In this document: in pieces, positions 1 to 7,512 of the stretch
Layout: every line of letters begins with the position of its first letter
How positions within the stretch are numbered: position 1 is the stretch's first letter
Assembly (NCBI GenBank): GCA_027343965.1
Contig: DAHWJX010000107.1
Location: forward strand, 1 to 16,138
DNA length: 16,138 nt
Source of the DNA: JAKACU01 sp021821185
GTDB lineage: Bacteria; Bacillota; Bacilli; Alicyclobacillales; SLC66
Direction: 5' to 3'
Position numbers and translations under genes: made by a program
Notes under the pieces: model-generated
Databases searched by the model: none
What the model saw: only the letters and a program-made list of their open reading frames with translations
What the model was told of the DNA's origin: nothing

Positions 1-178
1 GTCCGAGATCAAGGTCCGTAAAAACGAATCTTTGGATAGCGCGCTGCGTCGGTTTAAGCGAGCTACGGCAAAGGACGGAATCCTCGCCGAAGTCAGAAAA
101 CGGAAGCAGTATGATAAACCCAGTGTCGCCAGAAAGAAAAAGTCTGAAGCGGCAGCTCGTAAGAAAAAGAAGTACTGA
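1..178 (+). CDS. rpsU: 30S ribosomal protein S21 (5' edge cut by window)
   Basis: Small-subunit protein S21, which acts in translation initiation on the 30S platform. The reading frame begins at base 2 with SEIKVRKNESLDSALRRFKR, the conserved S21 N-terminus. Base 1 is then the third base of the start codon, so only two bases of the gene are missing. The product would be 59 residues, typical for the family. The C-terminal half is very basic (runs of KKK and RKKKKY), as expected for an rRNA-binding protein. yqeY follows 60 bases later with no terminator between, the usual rpsU-yqeY pairing of Firmicutes. Identification is secure; the upstream start codon and its signals lie outside the window. 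Confidence 0.96.
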   Translation, partial: SEIKVRKNESLDSALRRFKRATAKDGILAEVRKRKQYDKPSVARKKKSEAAARKKKKY

Positions 179-238
179 GGCTAATGCGATATTTTGTGTG
201 ATACGTGTGTCCTCGTAAAAAAGGGAGCGACAAAGCCA

Positions 239-685
239 GTGGGAGTTTATGACCGCTTGTCTGATGACTTGTTGCAAGCCATGCGGGATAAGAATAAAGT
301 GCGCTTATCCGTATTACGGATGGTGAAAGCAGCCGTCAGGAACGCGGAGATCGATTCGCACCATACGTTATCCGATGAAGAGGTTCTTGGCGTGATTAAG
401 AAGGAAGTCAAACAGCGTAGAGACACCTTGGTGAGTGTTGCCGGGACGGATCGTACGGATGTCGTGCAAGAGGTCGAAGCCGAATTGGCAGTTTTGCAAG
501 AGTATTTGCCAGCTGAACTTTCACCAACCGAGATCGAGGCCATTGTGGCAGAAGTTGTTCGAGAAACAGGTGCGACTTCAAAAGCGGACATGGGTAAGGT
601 TATGCCACTTGTGATGAGTAAAATAGCAGGCAGGGCTGATGGTAGGATAGTCAGTAGGATCGTACAAGATAACTTGTCTTCTTAA
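239..685 (+). CDS. yqeY: GatB/YqeY domain protein
   Basis: YqeY-family protein of 148 residues, the same length as the Bacillus protein. The family shares a helical domain with the C-terminal tail of the GatB amidotransferase subunit, which touches tRNA; the cellular role of stand-alone YqeY is not established. Visible family features are the N-terminal helix LSDDLLQAMRDKNKVRLSVL followed by RMVKAAVRN, the central KKEVKQRRD, the segment EVEAELAVLQEYLP and the C-terminal GKVMPLVMSKIAGRADG. An upstream TTG at 194 is in frame, but the GTG at 239 is preferred: AAGGGAG lies about 11 bases before it and the resulting length matches the family. It is cotranscribed with rpsU and closed by the terminator at 735-762. 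Confidence 0.9.
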   Translation: MGVYDRLSDDLLQAMRDKNKVRLSVLRMVKAAVRNAEIDSHHTLSDEEVLGVIKKEVKQRRDTLVSVAGTDRTDVVQEVEAELAVLQEYLPAELSPTEIEAIVAEVVRETGATSKADMGKVMPLVMSKIAGRADGRIVSRIVQDNLSS

Positions 686-734
686 TCATCGAATCACATA
701 GCGTACAAGGGTACGTGTAACGTTTCAGCGTGGG

Positions 735-762
735 AAGCGACTGCGAGGGCAGTCGCTTTTTT
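735..762 (+). terminator. Rho-independent terminator after yqeY
   Basis: A perfect 8-bp stem, GCGACTGC (737-744) with GCAGTCGC (749-756), has a GAGG loop and is followed by six T residues (757-762). AA at 735-736 can extend the stem against TT at 757-758. It ends the rpsU-yqeY transcript and insulates yqfC from it. Confidence 0.92.
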
Positions 763-792
763 GTTCTGTTTGGCATCCCTAAAGCATACATG
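763..792 (+). promoter_or_regulatory. Possible SigE-type promoter for yqfC-yqfD
   Basis: CATACATG at 785-792 matches seven of eight positions of the SigE -10 consensus CATACANT. GTTCTGTT at 763-770 is a partial match (about five of eight) to the SigE -35 element, with a 14-base spacer. It sits just after the terminator and before yqfC, whose Bacillus homologue belongs to the mother-cell SigE regulon. The predicted transcript start (about 798-800) would fall almost on the G-rich Shine-Dalgarno, giving a very short leader. This is a motif match only. Confidence 0.35.
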
Positions 793-813
793 TGATTCGA
801 GGGGGGGATGTCC

Positions 814-1092
814 ATGAAACGCCGATGGCGAGAAAAAACAGTACAACTCGCTATGCAAATACTGGAAATCCCAAAGGATACGCTACAATATGTACCTCGC
901 ATTACGATCATCGGTAATCTGCAGGTGGTTATCGAAAACTACCAATCCATTGAAGAGTTTGCTGATGATCGCATCCGTATCAAAGCTGTTGATCGAGATG
1001 TCACGGTGCGCGGCGAACAGCTCGTCATACGAACTATCGTTCCGGAGGAAGTTGTTATTGAAGGTGTCATTTCAGGTGTCGACATGAGTTAG
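814..1092 (+). CDS. yqfC: Sporulation protein YqfC
   Basis: Short protein of 92 residues in the YqfC family, encoded directly before YqfD in spore-forming Firmicutes and expressed during sporulation in Bacillus. The sequence has the family core: an N-terminal basic helix, LEIPKDTLQYVPRITIIG, a QVVIENYQSIEEF strand-turn, VRGEQLVIRTIVPEEVVIEG, and a hydrophobic end. No signal peptide or membrane helix is visible. An ATG at 808 is also in frame, but it touches the G-tract of the Shine-Dalgarno (GAGGGGGGG, 799-807). The ATG at 814 has a workable 6-base spacing, so it is chosen. The stop codon overlaps the G-rich ribosome site of yqfD, which suggests translational coupling. Confidence 0.85.
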   Translation: MKRRWREKTVQLAMQILEIPKDTLQYVPRITIIGNLQVVIENYQSIEEFADDRIRIKAVDRDVTVRGEQLVIRTIVPEEVVIEGVISGVDMS

Positions 1093-1103
1093 GGGGGATC
1101 GCC

Positions 1104-1137
1104 GTGGCTTTCCGGATTTATGAGTGGCTTTCCGGAT
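1104..1137 (+). repeat. 14-bp direct repeat at the start of yqfD
   Basis: GTGGCTTTCCGGAT occurs at 1104-1117, where it includes the yqfD start codon, and again at 1124-1137. The two copies are offset by 20 bases, so they are read in different frames (VAFRI and EWLSG). It may be a small local duplication or chance; no function is apparent. Confidence 0.6.
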
Positions 1138-2291
1138 ACGTGCGGGTTCAGGTAGTCGACGATCCCTTTCGCACCGTATTGGCACAAGCAGCCATGCGTA
1201 ACATACCTCTGTGGGACATTACGATAGCGAAAGCTAACTCGTATGCTGTATCAACAAACTTACGCGATGCAAAAGAGATCATGAAGATAGCCAAACTAAG
1301 TCATGCTAAAGTACGCTTTGTACGCAAAAGTGGAGTTCCGTTCCTTTTGTGGCGCGCGAAGCGGCGAAAGGCGTTTCTTGCAGGGTTTCTGCTCTTTGTA
1401 GTCGGACTTTATGTGGCGTCAAGCTTTATCTGGAAAGTGCAAATTGAAGGCACAGACCAACCTGAGATTGTACAAGCTGCACTGAACAAAATGGGACTTT
1501 ATCAAGGGAGCTTTATATATCATGTGTTGGATCAAGATACAATCCAACTGGCGCTGCTTGATCAATTGCAGTCCATCTCGTGGGTGGGTGTTCGTGTTCA
1601 GGGGACAACGATCTATGTCAAGATTATCCCTAAGGTATTACCAACGAATCCGGTTAAAAGGGGTCCGCAAGACATCGTTGCAAAAATGTCAGGCGTAGTC
1701 GCAAGTGTGCTTGCCGATTCTGGGCAAGCCGTCGTTAAACCAGGGCAATATGTGATGCCTTTTACGACACTTATTAACGGGAGGCTTGAAGATGGAAGGA
1801 CGGTGACAGCGTCAGGTTCTGTCAAGGGATTTGTCTGGTATAGGAGCACGGTACAGATGCCTTTTTCTACAGAGATCAATGTCGTCACGGGACAAAAGGT
1901 GACGCATGATTATTTGTTGATAGCTGGCATTCCCATTCAAGTATGGGGCTTTTCGCATCCACCGTATCAACAAGAGACAGTGCAAAGTATCGATCGGCCC
2001 ATCAAGATCTTTGGTTATACCTTGCCGTTCGTGTGGCAACATGATACGGTATTTGAAGCGCGCAGTCACAAAGAACAGGCGACGGAGGCAGAGCTCAAGA
2101 CAAAAGCGCTACAATTGGTTGCTGCTGATGTATTGGCGCACGCTGACACCCAAGCAAAAGTTGTTCGACAAAGCGTTTTACAGAGTAAAGTCGCGCATGG
2201 TAAGCTATACATAACCATTTGGACTGAAATTTTGGAAGATATCGGGCGAGCTCAGCCGATCACGGCGCCATCGCCAGTTGGTTTGCACTAA
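1104..2291 (+). CDS. yqfD: Sporulation protein YqfD
   Basis: YqfD-family membrane protein of 395 residues, needed for efficient sporulation in Bacillus; its molecular activity is unknown. The N-terminal cytoplasmic part (about 1-85) is followed by one clear transmembrane helix at about 88-108 (FLAGFLLFVVGLYVASSFIW). A large extracytoplasmic part then begins WKVQIEGTDQPEIVQAALNK, resembling the POTRA-like start seen in this family. Further family features are the GVRVQGTTIYVKIIPK strand and DIVAKMSGVVASVLADSGQA with the later GYTLPFVW. The GTG start has AGGGGGG about 6 bases upstream. The first codons contain a 14-base direct repeat, described separately. The gene lies 11 bases after yqfC and 21 bases before phoH. 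Confidence 0.9.
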   Translation: MAFRIYEWLSGYVRVQVVDDPFRTVLAQAAMRNIPLWDITIAKANSYAVSTNLRDAKEIMKIAKLSHAKVRFVRKSGVPFLLWRAKRRKAFLAGFLLFVVGLYVASSFIWKVQIEGTDQPEIVQAALNKMGLYQGSFIYHVLDQDTIQLALLDQLQSISWVGVRVQGTTIYVKIIPKVLPTNPVKRGPQDIVAKMSGVVASVLADSGQAVVKPGQYVMPFTTLINGRLEDGRTVTASGSVKGFVWYRSTVQMPFSTEINVVTGQKVTHDYLLIAGIPIQVWGFSHPPYQQETVQSIDRPIKIFGYTLPFVWQHDTVFEARSHKEQATEAELKTKALQLVAADVLAHADTQAKVVRQSVLQSKVAHGKLYITIWTEILEDIGRAQPITAPSPVGLH

Positions 2292-2312
2292 ACTTGAGGA
2301 GATGGGACCTTT

Positions 2313-3287
2313 TTGAGCGAGAGTGACACGGTTTCGCGCAAGATGGTGTTACGCGACAACGAAGAGGCGCGGGCGGTGTTTGGGCCACAAGATGCGCATC
2401 TAAATATGCTAGATAAAGCTTTTACGTGCCACTTGATTAATCGCGGCAATGAACTTGGTATCAAAGGTGAGGAACACGATGTTTTGCGCATAGAGCGTAT
2501 TATAAGCGTGTTAACTCAGTTGGTTAGAAAAGGGCACGTGCTGACCGAACGTGATATTGCTTATGCGTTGGCTCTTGAAGAACAGGGCGAACTCGATGAG
2601 ATGCTGGCTTTATTTTCTGAGGAACTCGCGACAACGATCAAAGGGAAAAGCATTAAAGTTAAGACGATTGGGCAAAAACGCTATGTCGATGCACTCAAAA
2701 AGCATGACATTGTGTTTGGGGTTGGTCCGGCGGGAACCGGTAAGACATACTTAGCGGTTGTGATGGCTTACCTCGCCTTAAAGCGTGGGGATGTCAAGCG
2801 CATTGTACTCACGCGTCCTGCCGTAGAAGCTGGTGAAAATCTGGGTTTTTTACCGGGGGACTTACAGGAAAAAGTGGATCCTTATTTGCGCCCGTTGTAT
2901 GATGCTTTACATGATGTTATGGGACCTGAGCAATTAGCACGTTCGATGGAACGTGGTATTGTGGAAGTAGCTCCACTCGCGTATATGCGGGGCCGAACGT
3001 TAGATGATGCATATGTCATCTTAGATGAGGCGCAAAATACAACACCGTTGCAAATGAAAATGTTTTTGACACGACTTGGTTTTGGCTCCCGCATGGTTAT
3101 TACTGGCGATGTGACGCAAATTGATTTGCCGACAGGGAAGCGCTCTGGCTTGCGAGAAGCAACGAGAGTTTTAGCTGATATTGATGGTATCGCGTTTGTC
3201 TACCTGGAAGATTTCGATGTAGTTCGCCATCCGTTGGTGCAACGTGTCATTCGCGCCTACGCAAACGATGAAGAATCGCGGGGATAG
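2313..3287 (+). CDS. phoH: PhoH-like ATPase
   Basis: PhoH-family P-loop ATPase of 324 residues, close to the usual size of the Bacillus protein (about 320). Walker A is GPAGTGKT at residues 138-145 and Walker B is VILDEAQN from residue 235, with D238 and E239. The surrounding signature LTRPAVEAGENLGFLPGDL and the sensor-like ITGDVTQIDLP are also typical. The N-terminal 120 residues form the helical region of the family. PhoH proteins are tied to RNA metabolism, and phoH next to ybeY is a conserved pairing pointing to ribosome or rRNA quality control. The start is a TTG with GAGGAG about 11 bases upstream; no ATG gives a better fit. The stop is three bases before pgpH. Confidence 0.93.
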   Translation: MSESDTVSRKMVLRDNEEARAVFGPQDAHLNMLDKAFTCHLINRGNELGIKGEEHDVLRIERIISVLTQLVRKGHVLTERDIAYALALEEQGELDEMLALFSEELATTIKGKSIKVKTIGQKRYVDALKKHDIVFGVGPAGTGKTYLAVVMAYLALKRGDVKRIVLTRPAVEAGENLGFLPGDLQEKVDPYLRPLYDALHDVMGPEQLARSMERGIVEVAPLAYMRGRTLDDAYVILDEAQNTTPLQMKMFLTRLGFGSRMVITGDVTQIDLPTGKRSGLREATRVLADIDGIAFVYLEDFDVVRHPLVQRVIRAYANDEESRG

Positions 3288-3290
3288 GGC

Positions 3291-5402
3291 ATGAGACGAC
3301 GTCAATCATCCTTTGAGACATGGTTAGAAAAATATGAACTGCGTACAAGTCCCCGCTATCGCTTGGGGATTTACGCTTTGTTGGGGCTTGTACTGTACTT
3401 TGTGCTCATTGGAACAGTCTTACCTGTGCGTTACGATCTTGTCGTCGGGCAAGTGAGCCGAGTCCTGATTACAGCGCCTATCGATGCGGTCAATACAGCA
3501 GCGACAGCGAAAGCTAGAGCTATCGCGGCACAAAGTGTTGCGCCGCACTACGATATCAATTCGGCTGTAGAACGAACTGCGTTGAGACAACTCGATCAGG
3601 TTTTTAATCAGGCGGTTATTTTACGGGCCAAACCAGTGAAAGACAAAAGCAAAGACTTAGCGCTCTTGCGCGCAGCAAGTCCACCAAGCTTAAGCAACGC
3701 AGCTCTTCAATCACTTTTAACGATGACTGACAGTCAGTTTGCCTTGGTCAATAACAATGCGATACAAATTGCACAAGGTATGCTGCAAGGACCCTATTCG
3801 ACGGCTGATCAAACACGGGCGACGATGATGGTGGATCAACAACTCGTTTCTCTTGATGTGGATAAGACAACAAGACTGAGTATTGGGCAACTTGTGCTTT
3901 CGGTACTTCACCCCAATCTGGTATATGATGGACAATTGACGCAAGAAGCGCGTCTTGCAGCACAACGAAGTGTGCCTGATGTATGGATCAATCGTGGGGA
4001 CATTATTGTGCGCAGGGGCCAATTGGTTACACCAGCCATCATGAACCTGCTTAAAGATCTAAAGCTGTTGAAGAGTCAGCCGGATTATAGTATTTATGTG
4101 GGATTTTTGCTGTTTGTCACGGTACTTGTCCTTGCGACAGGCGTGTTTATTCAAACGAGACGCATTCGTTTGGCCAAAGATAATGTGCGTCTTTTGTTGT
4201 ACGCCGGGCTTGTTGTTCTCGTGGCTGTCTTGATTCGAATCACGCGAGCTGCCGTGGATATGGGTCTGCCGGCTGCTGTTTCTTACGCGATACCTGTAGC
4301 GATGGGAAGCATGATGATATCTTTATTTTTTGGCACTTCGCTCGCTATGCTCACGTCAGTGTTGCTTGCGGTGCTTACGAGTGCTGCTTTTGGCTTTGAT
4401 TTCGCACATTTTTTCGTCGAATTAGCCGGTGCGCTTGGAGCGACGATGGCCATGAAGCGCGTACATCATCGACGCGTATTCATGAGAGCTGGATCATTGG
4501 CAGCTATTTTTAACATTGTCAGTATCGCTATTATGCATCTTGTTCTTGATCCAGGAACTCTTACGTTATCTACGGTTGTGATGGAATTTATCTATGGCAT
4601 AATAGGAGGTCTCCTATCTGCTATATTAACGATCGGCCTTCTGCCCTATCTTGAAACAACATTTGGTGTAATTACCCACATGGGACTTTTGGAGCTAGCT
4701 AATCCCAACCATCCCTTGTTGCGAAAACTTTTGCTTGAGGCGCCAGGTACGTACCATCACAGCTTAATTGTTGGTAATCTTGCCGAGGCGGCGGCCGAGG
4801 CGCTTGGGGCTGACCCCCTTATATGTCGTGTCGGCGCCTTATACCATGATGTCGGTAAAATTAAGAGACCGATGTTTTTTATTGAAAATCAAATGGTGGG
4901 TGACAACCCTCATGACAAGGTGGCTCCCGCATTATCTCACCTTATCTTGACCTCTCATGTCACTGATGGCCTCGAGATGCTTAAAGAGTACAATCTCCCG
5001 GAACCGATACGTGACATTTGTGCACAGCATCATGGGACGACAGTATTGTGGTATTTTTATAATAAGGCCATCAAAGAGGACGAACATCACGTCCCGGAAG
5101 TCGATCAGTACCGTTACCCTGGACCTAAACCGCATTCCAAAGAATCTGCTATTGTCATGATGTGCGATGCGGTAGAAGCGTCCGTCCGGTCGATGGGTAA
5201 GCCTACACCACCACGCATTGAAACGATGATCCGAAAAATTATTAAAGATCGCCTACAAGATGGGCAATTGGATCAGTGCGATATAACGCTACAAGATTTG
5301 AACAAGATGGTTGATGCCTTTATGCGTACATTGCAGGGTATTTACCATGAGCGAATCGAATATCCTGACCCTGCAAGAATTACAGCAAGTAAATCCAAAT
5401 AG
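3291..5402 (+). CDS. pgpH: 7TM-HD family c-di-AMP phosphodiesterase PgpH
   Basis: Membrane HD-domain phosphodiesterase (YqfF in Bacillus) of 703 residues, close to the usual 710. In Listeria and Bacillus this family hydrolyses cyclic di-AMP to pApA. Order: a first transmembrane helix at about 24-45 (LGIYALLGLVLYFVLIG), an extracytoplasmic 7TMR-HDED domain to about 265, a block of six to seven helices to about 460, then the cytoplasmic HD domain. Metal-binding residues are all visible: H489/H490 (YHHS), H519-D520 (LYHDVGKI), HDKVAP, SHVTDG, QHHGTT and D626 (MMCDAVEAS). The enzyme should therefore be active. It sits between phoH and ybeY as in Bacillus, with gaps of 3 and 17 bases. Confidence 0.95.
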   Translation: MRRRQSSFETWLEKYELRTSPRYRLGIYALLGLVLYFVLIGTVLPVRYDLVVGQVSRVLITAPIDAVNTAATAKARAIAAQSVAPHYDINSAVERTALRQLDQVFNQAVILRAKPVKDKSKDLALLRAASPPSLSNAALQSLLTMTDSQFALVNNNAIQIAQGMLQGPYSTADQTRATMMVDQQLVSLDVDKTTRLSIGQLVLSVLHPNLVYDGQLTQEARLAAQRSVPDVWINRGDIIVRRGQLVTPAIMNLLKDLKLLKSQPDYSIYVGFLLFVTVLVLATGVFIQTRRIRLAKDNVRLLLYAGLVVLVAVLIRITRAAVDMGLPAAVSYAIPVAMGSMMISLFFGTSLAMLTSVLLAVLTSAAFGFDFAHFFVELAGALGATMAMKRVHHRRVFMRAGSLAAIFNIVSIAIMHLVLDPGTLTLSTVVMEFIYGIIGGLLSAILTIGLLPYLETTFGVITHMGLLELANPNHPLLRKLLLEAPGTYHHSLIVGNLAEAAAEALGADPLICRVGALYHDVGKIKRPMFFIENQMVGDNPHDKVAPALSHLILTSHVTDGLEMLKEYNLPEPIRDICAQHHGTTVLWYFYNKAIKEDEHHVPEVDQYRYPGPKPHSKESAIVMMCDAVEASVRSMGKPTPPRIETMIRKIIKDRLQDGQLDQCDITLQDLNKMVDAFMRTLQGIYHERIEYPDPARITASKSK

Positions 5403-5419
5403 CTAAGGGGGTAGATCCT

Positions 5420-5899
5420 TTGTCAGATATTTTAGTCGATGTCCTTTTTGAGGTGGATTCCGTGGCACCACTTACACAAGAAGCTATCACATCTGTTGTC
5501 GAGAAAATCTGTGAAGCCGTGGCACAAAAAGAAAATCTCGCGCTGTCCGAGGTCTCTGTGGCTATCGTAGATAATGCGGCTATTCGTGCACTTAATCGTG
5601 AGTACCGATCGCTCGATGAGGCGACGGACGTCTTGTCATTTTCTCTCTTAGAAGGCGAAGAGGACGATATGGCGGCAGATGATGATGAACTGCAAGAACT
5701 TGGCGATATCATTATTAGTTGGCCACGGCTTTGTGAACAGGCGTTTGAATATGGGCACAGCCACACACGCGAGTTAGCTTTTCTAACGGCGCATGGTATG
5801 TTGCATTTGTTAGGATATGATCATCAAAATGATGCTGATGAACACATGATGTTTTCTTTGCAAGAAGATATTCTGACGTCTTTAGGCTATACGCGTTAA
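5420..5899 (+). CDS. ybeY: Endoribonuclease YbeY (rRNA maturation factor)
   Basis: Zinc-dependent single-strand endoribonuclease used in 16S rRNA 3'-end maturation and 70S quality control. The product has 159 residues, normal for the family. The H-x3-H-x5-H zinc motif is complete: H125, H129 and H135 in HGMLHLLGYDH. The upstream family segments ALNREYRSLDEATDVLSF and LGDIIIS are also present. Between them is an acidic stretch (EGEEDDMAADDDE). The start is TTG at 5420 with AAGGGGG about seven bases upstream. dgkA follows after three bases, consistent with translational coupling. Confidence 0.95.
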   Translation: MSDILVDVLFEVDSVAPLTQEAITSVVEKICEAVAQKENLALSEVSVAIVDNAAIRALNREYRSLDEATDVLSFSLLEGEEDDMAADDDELQELGDIIISWPRLCEQAFEYGHSHTRELAFLTAHGMLHLLGYDHQNDADEHMMFSLQEDILTSLGYTR

Positions 5900-5902
5900 C
5901 CG

Positions 5903-6391
5903 ATGCGTGCACTGATTCGCAGTTTTCACTTTGCGATCCAAGGCATGGCCCATGCGCTTTTGACGCAACGTAATATGCGTATACACTTTTTTGCGGCCTT
6001 TGTCGTTGGTCTAGCGTGTGTTTTTGTTCGTGTTAGTGTATTTGAGACCATTGCTTTGTTTTTTTCAGTTGCTTTAGTGATTACATTAGAATTGGTCAAT
6101 ACAGCCATTGAGTCGGCTATTGACCTTTTTAGCAGGGATTTCCATGAGAGGGCAAAAGTCGCGAAGGATGTGGCGGCAGCATCCGTGTTTGTTGCCGCAG
6201 CCAATGCGCTTCTCGTGGCGTACTTGGTATTTTACAATAAAGTGTTTCCGATCCAGTGGCGATCGTTTGCGACACTGATTGCTCCACCATTTCTTGGCGT
6301 TTTGTTATTTGGTTTTTTATGTCTCTTACTTGCTGTGGTCGCAGAGGCCATGCAAATCCATTTGGAATTAAGAAAAGGCGGTCATTTATGA
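5903..6391 (+). CDS. dgkA: Diacylglycerol/undecaprenol kinase family protein, C-terminally extended
   Basis: Integral membrane lipid kinase of the DgkA family; in Gram-positives this enzyme mainly phosphorylates undecaprenol to recycle the cell-wall lipid carrier. Family motifs are clear: an N-terminal amphipathic segment with MAHALLTQRNMRIHF, then the active-site helix ELVNTAIESAIDL starting at E63, and AKVAKDVAAASVFVAAANA. Gram-positive homologues usually stop near 120-130 residues. This one has 162, with an additional hydrophobic segment (about 122-147, LIAPPFLGVLLFGFLCLLLA) and a short charged tail. No strong ribosome site precedes the ATG, which lies three bases after the ybeY stop, so reinitiation is likely. 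The stop overlaps the era start as ATGA. Confidence 0.9.
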   Translation: MRALIRSFHFAIQGMAHALLTQRNMRIHFFAAFVVGLACVFVRVSVFETIALFFSVALVITLELVNTAIESAIDLFSRDFHERAKVAKDVAAASVFVAAANALLVAYLVFYNKVFPIQWRSFATLIAPPFLGVLLFGFLCLLLAVVAEAMQIHLELRKGGHL

Positions 6392-7278
6392 AAAAATCAG
6401 GTTTTGTCGCTATTGTGGGACAACCCAATGTGGGCAAGTCCACGTTGCTTAATCGCATCATCGGTCAAAAGATTGCGATCATGTCGAGTAAGCCGCAAAC
6501 GACAAGGACACGCATTCGCGGTGTGCTTACAAATGGCGCTGGGCAAATTGTCTTTTTGGATACGCCAGGATTGCATACGCCCAAACATCGTCTTGGGGAG
6601 TATATGGTCGAAATCGCTGAAAATTCGATTCGTGAAGTGGATGCTGTTCTTTTTGTCATTGATGCAACACATGTTGACAGTTCAAAGGATGATGAGATTC
6701 TCGTGCGGTTAAGAGCTTCGGCTAACCCAGTGATTCTGGTCATCAATAAAGTGGATGCCGTAGATAAGCAAAATATTTTATCGTTGATTGATCGATACAA
6801 GGAAAAGTATACTTTTCATGCGATTATCCCACTCTCGGCAAAGACAGGCGATCAAGTTGATGTCTTGGTGGATACGGTGTTTTCTCTAATGGCAGAAGGA
6901 CCGCAGTATTATCCTGATGACATGATTACCGATCATCCGGAACAGTTTGTGATGAGTGAATTTATTCGTGAAAAAGTGTTGCGTTTGACACGCGAAGAGG
7001 TTCCTCACTCTGTGGCAGTTTTTATCGAGCATATGGAAAAAAGAGAAGATCATAATACACTTCATATTCACGCTGTGATCTATACTGAACGTGAGTCGCA
7101 AAAAGCCATTTTGATCGGTAAAGGCGGCGAAATGTTAAAAAAAGTCGGGACACTTGCGAGGCGTGATATCGAAGCTATTTTTGATACAAAAGTCTTTTTA
7201 GAACTATGGGTCAAAGTGAAAAAGGATTGGCGTAATCGTGAAAATCTCCTGAGATCTTTTGGGTATGATCGCGAATAA
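6388..7278 (+). CDS. era: GTPase Era
   Basis: Essential GTPase of 30S ribosome assembly that binds the 3' end of 16S rRNA. The 296-residue product matches the family (about 300). G1 is GQPNVGKS at residues 11-18. Next come the switch region KPQTTRTRIRG, G3 in FLDTPGLHTPKH, G4 NKVD, and G5 in PLSAKTGD. The C-terminal KH domain carries ILIGKGGEMLKKVG and ends in WVKVKKDWR. The reading frame stays open upstream to 6256, but the ATG at 6388 is preferred. It follows an AAAAGGCGG ribosome site, overlaps the dgkA stop by four bases and gives the standard N-terminus KKSGFVAIVG. Bacillus has cdd between dgkA and era; it is absent here. Confidence 0.96.
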   Translation: MKKSGFVAIVGQPNVGKSTLLNRIIGQKIAIMSSKPQTTRTRIRGVLTNGAGQIVFLDTPGLHTPKHRLGEYMVEIAENSIREVDAVLFVIDATHVDSSKDDEILVRLRASANPVILVINKVDAVDKQNILSLIDRYKEKYTFHAIIPLSAKTGDQVDVLVDTVFSLMAEGPQYYPDDMITDHPEQFVMSEFIREKVLRLTREEVPHSVAVFIEHMEKREDHNTLHIHAVIYTERESQKAILIGKGGEMLKKVGTLARRDIEAIFDTKVFLELWVKVKKDWRNRENLLRSFGYDRE

Positions 7279-7362
7279 GCGTCCAAAAAATTCCTAGTAT
7301 AGTAGTTGGTCTTTCTTTGGCATGCTAGATATGCTGGTTACGTACAGAAAGGACTGATTGCG

Positions 7363-7512
7363 ATGCGGGATTTCCTGTGGAGGTATTTTATGTTGACGGG
7401 AGAAATCGACGCCTACCTGCTGTACAAAGAGCATCTTGCGGTAAGCGAAGGGGCAACTGAAACGACGAAAAAAGATATGGCAACACCGGGGGAAAGTGGG
7501 TATGCAGAGTAA
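7363..7512 (+). CDS. yqzL: YqzL-like small protein
   Basis: Protein of 49 residues that begins MRDFLWRYFMLTGEIDAYLL, matching the conserved start of Bacillus YqzL (pattern MRDFxWxYFxxTGxxDxYLLxKE). The second half is variable and polar. The function is unknown, but the gene is regularly found between era and recO in Bacilli, exactly as here. The frame is open back to about 7306, but the ATG at 7363 has AAAGGA about nine bases upstream and gives the family N-terminus. Its last 11 bases overlap the start of recO, so the two are probably translationally coupled. An 84-base gap separates it from era. Confidence 0.85.
   Translation: MRDFLWRYFMLTGEIDAYLLYKEHLAVSEGATETTKKDMATPGESGYAE

Noticed and set aside
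6256..6387. Longer Era start at 6256
   Set aside because: It would overlap most of the dgkA 3' end, and the added residues do not belong to Era; the ATG at 6388 gives the canonical N-terminus and couples with the dgkA stop.
7279..7362. Promoter in the era-yqzL gap (TTGGTC with TATGCT, 18-base spacer)
   Set aside because: The -35 matches only three of six positions and the region also allows read-through from era; the evidence is too weak to list.
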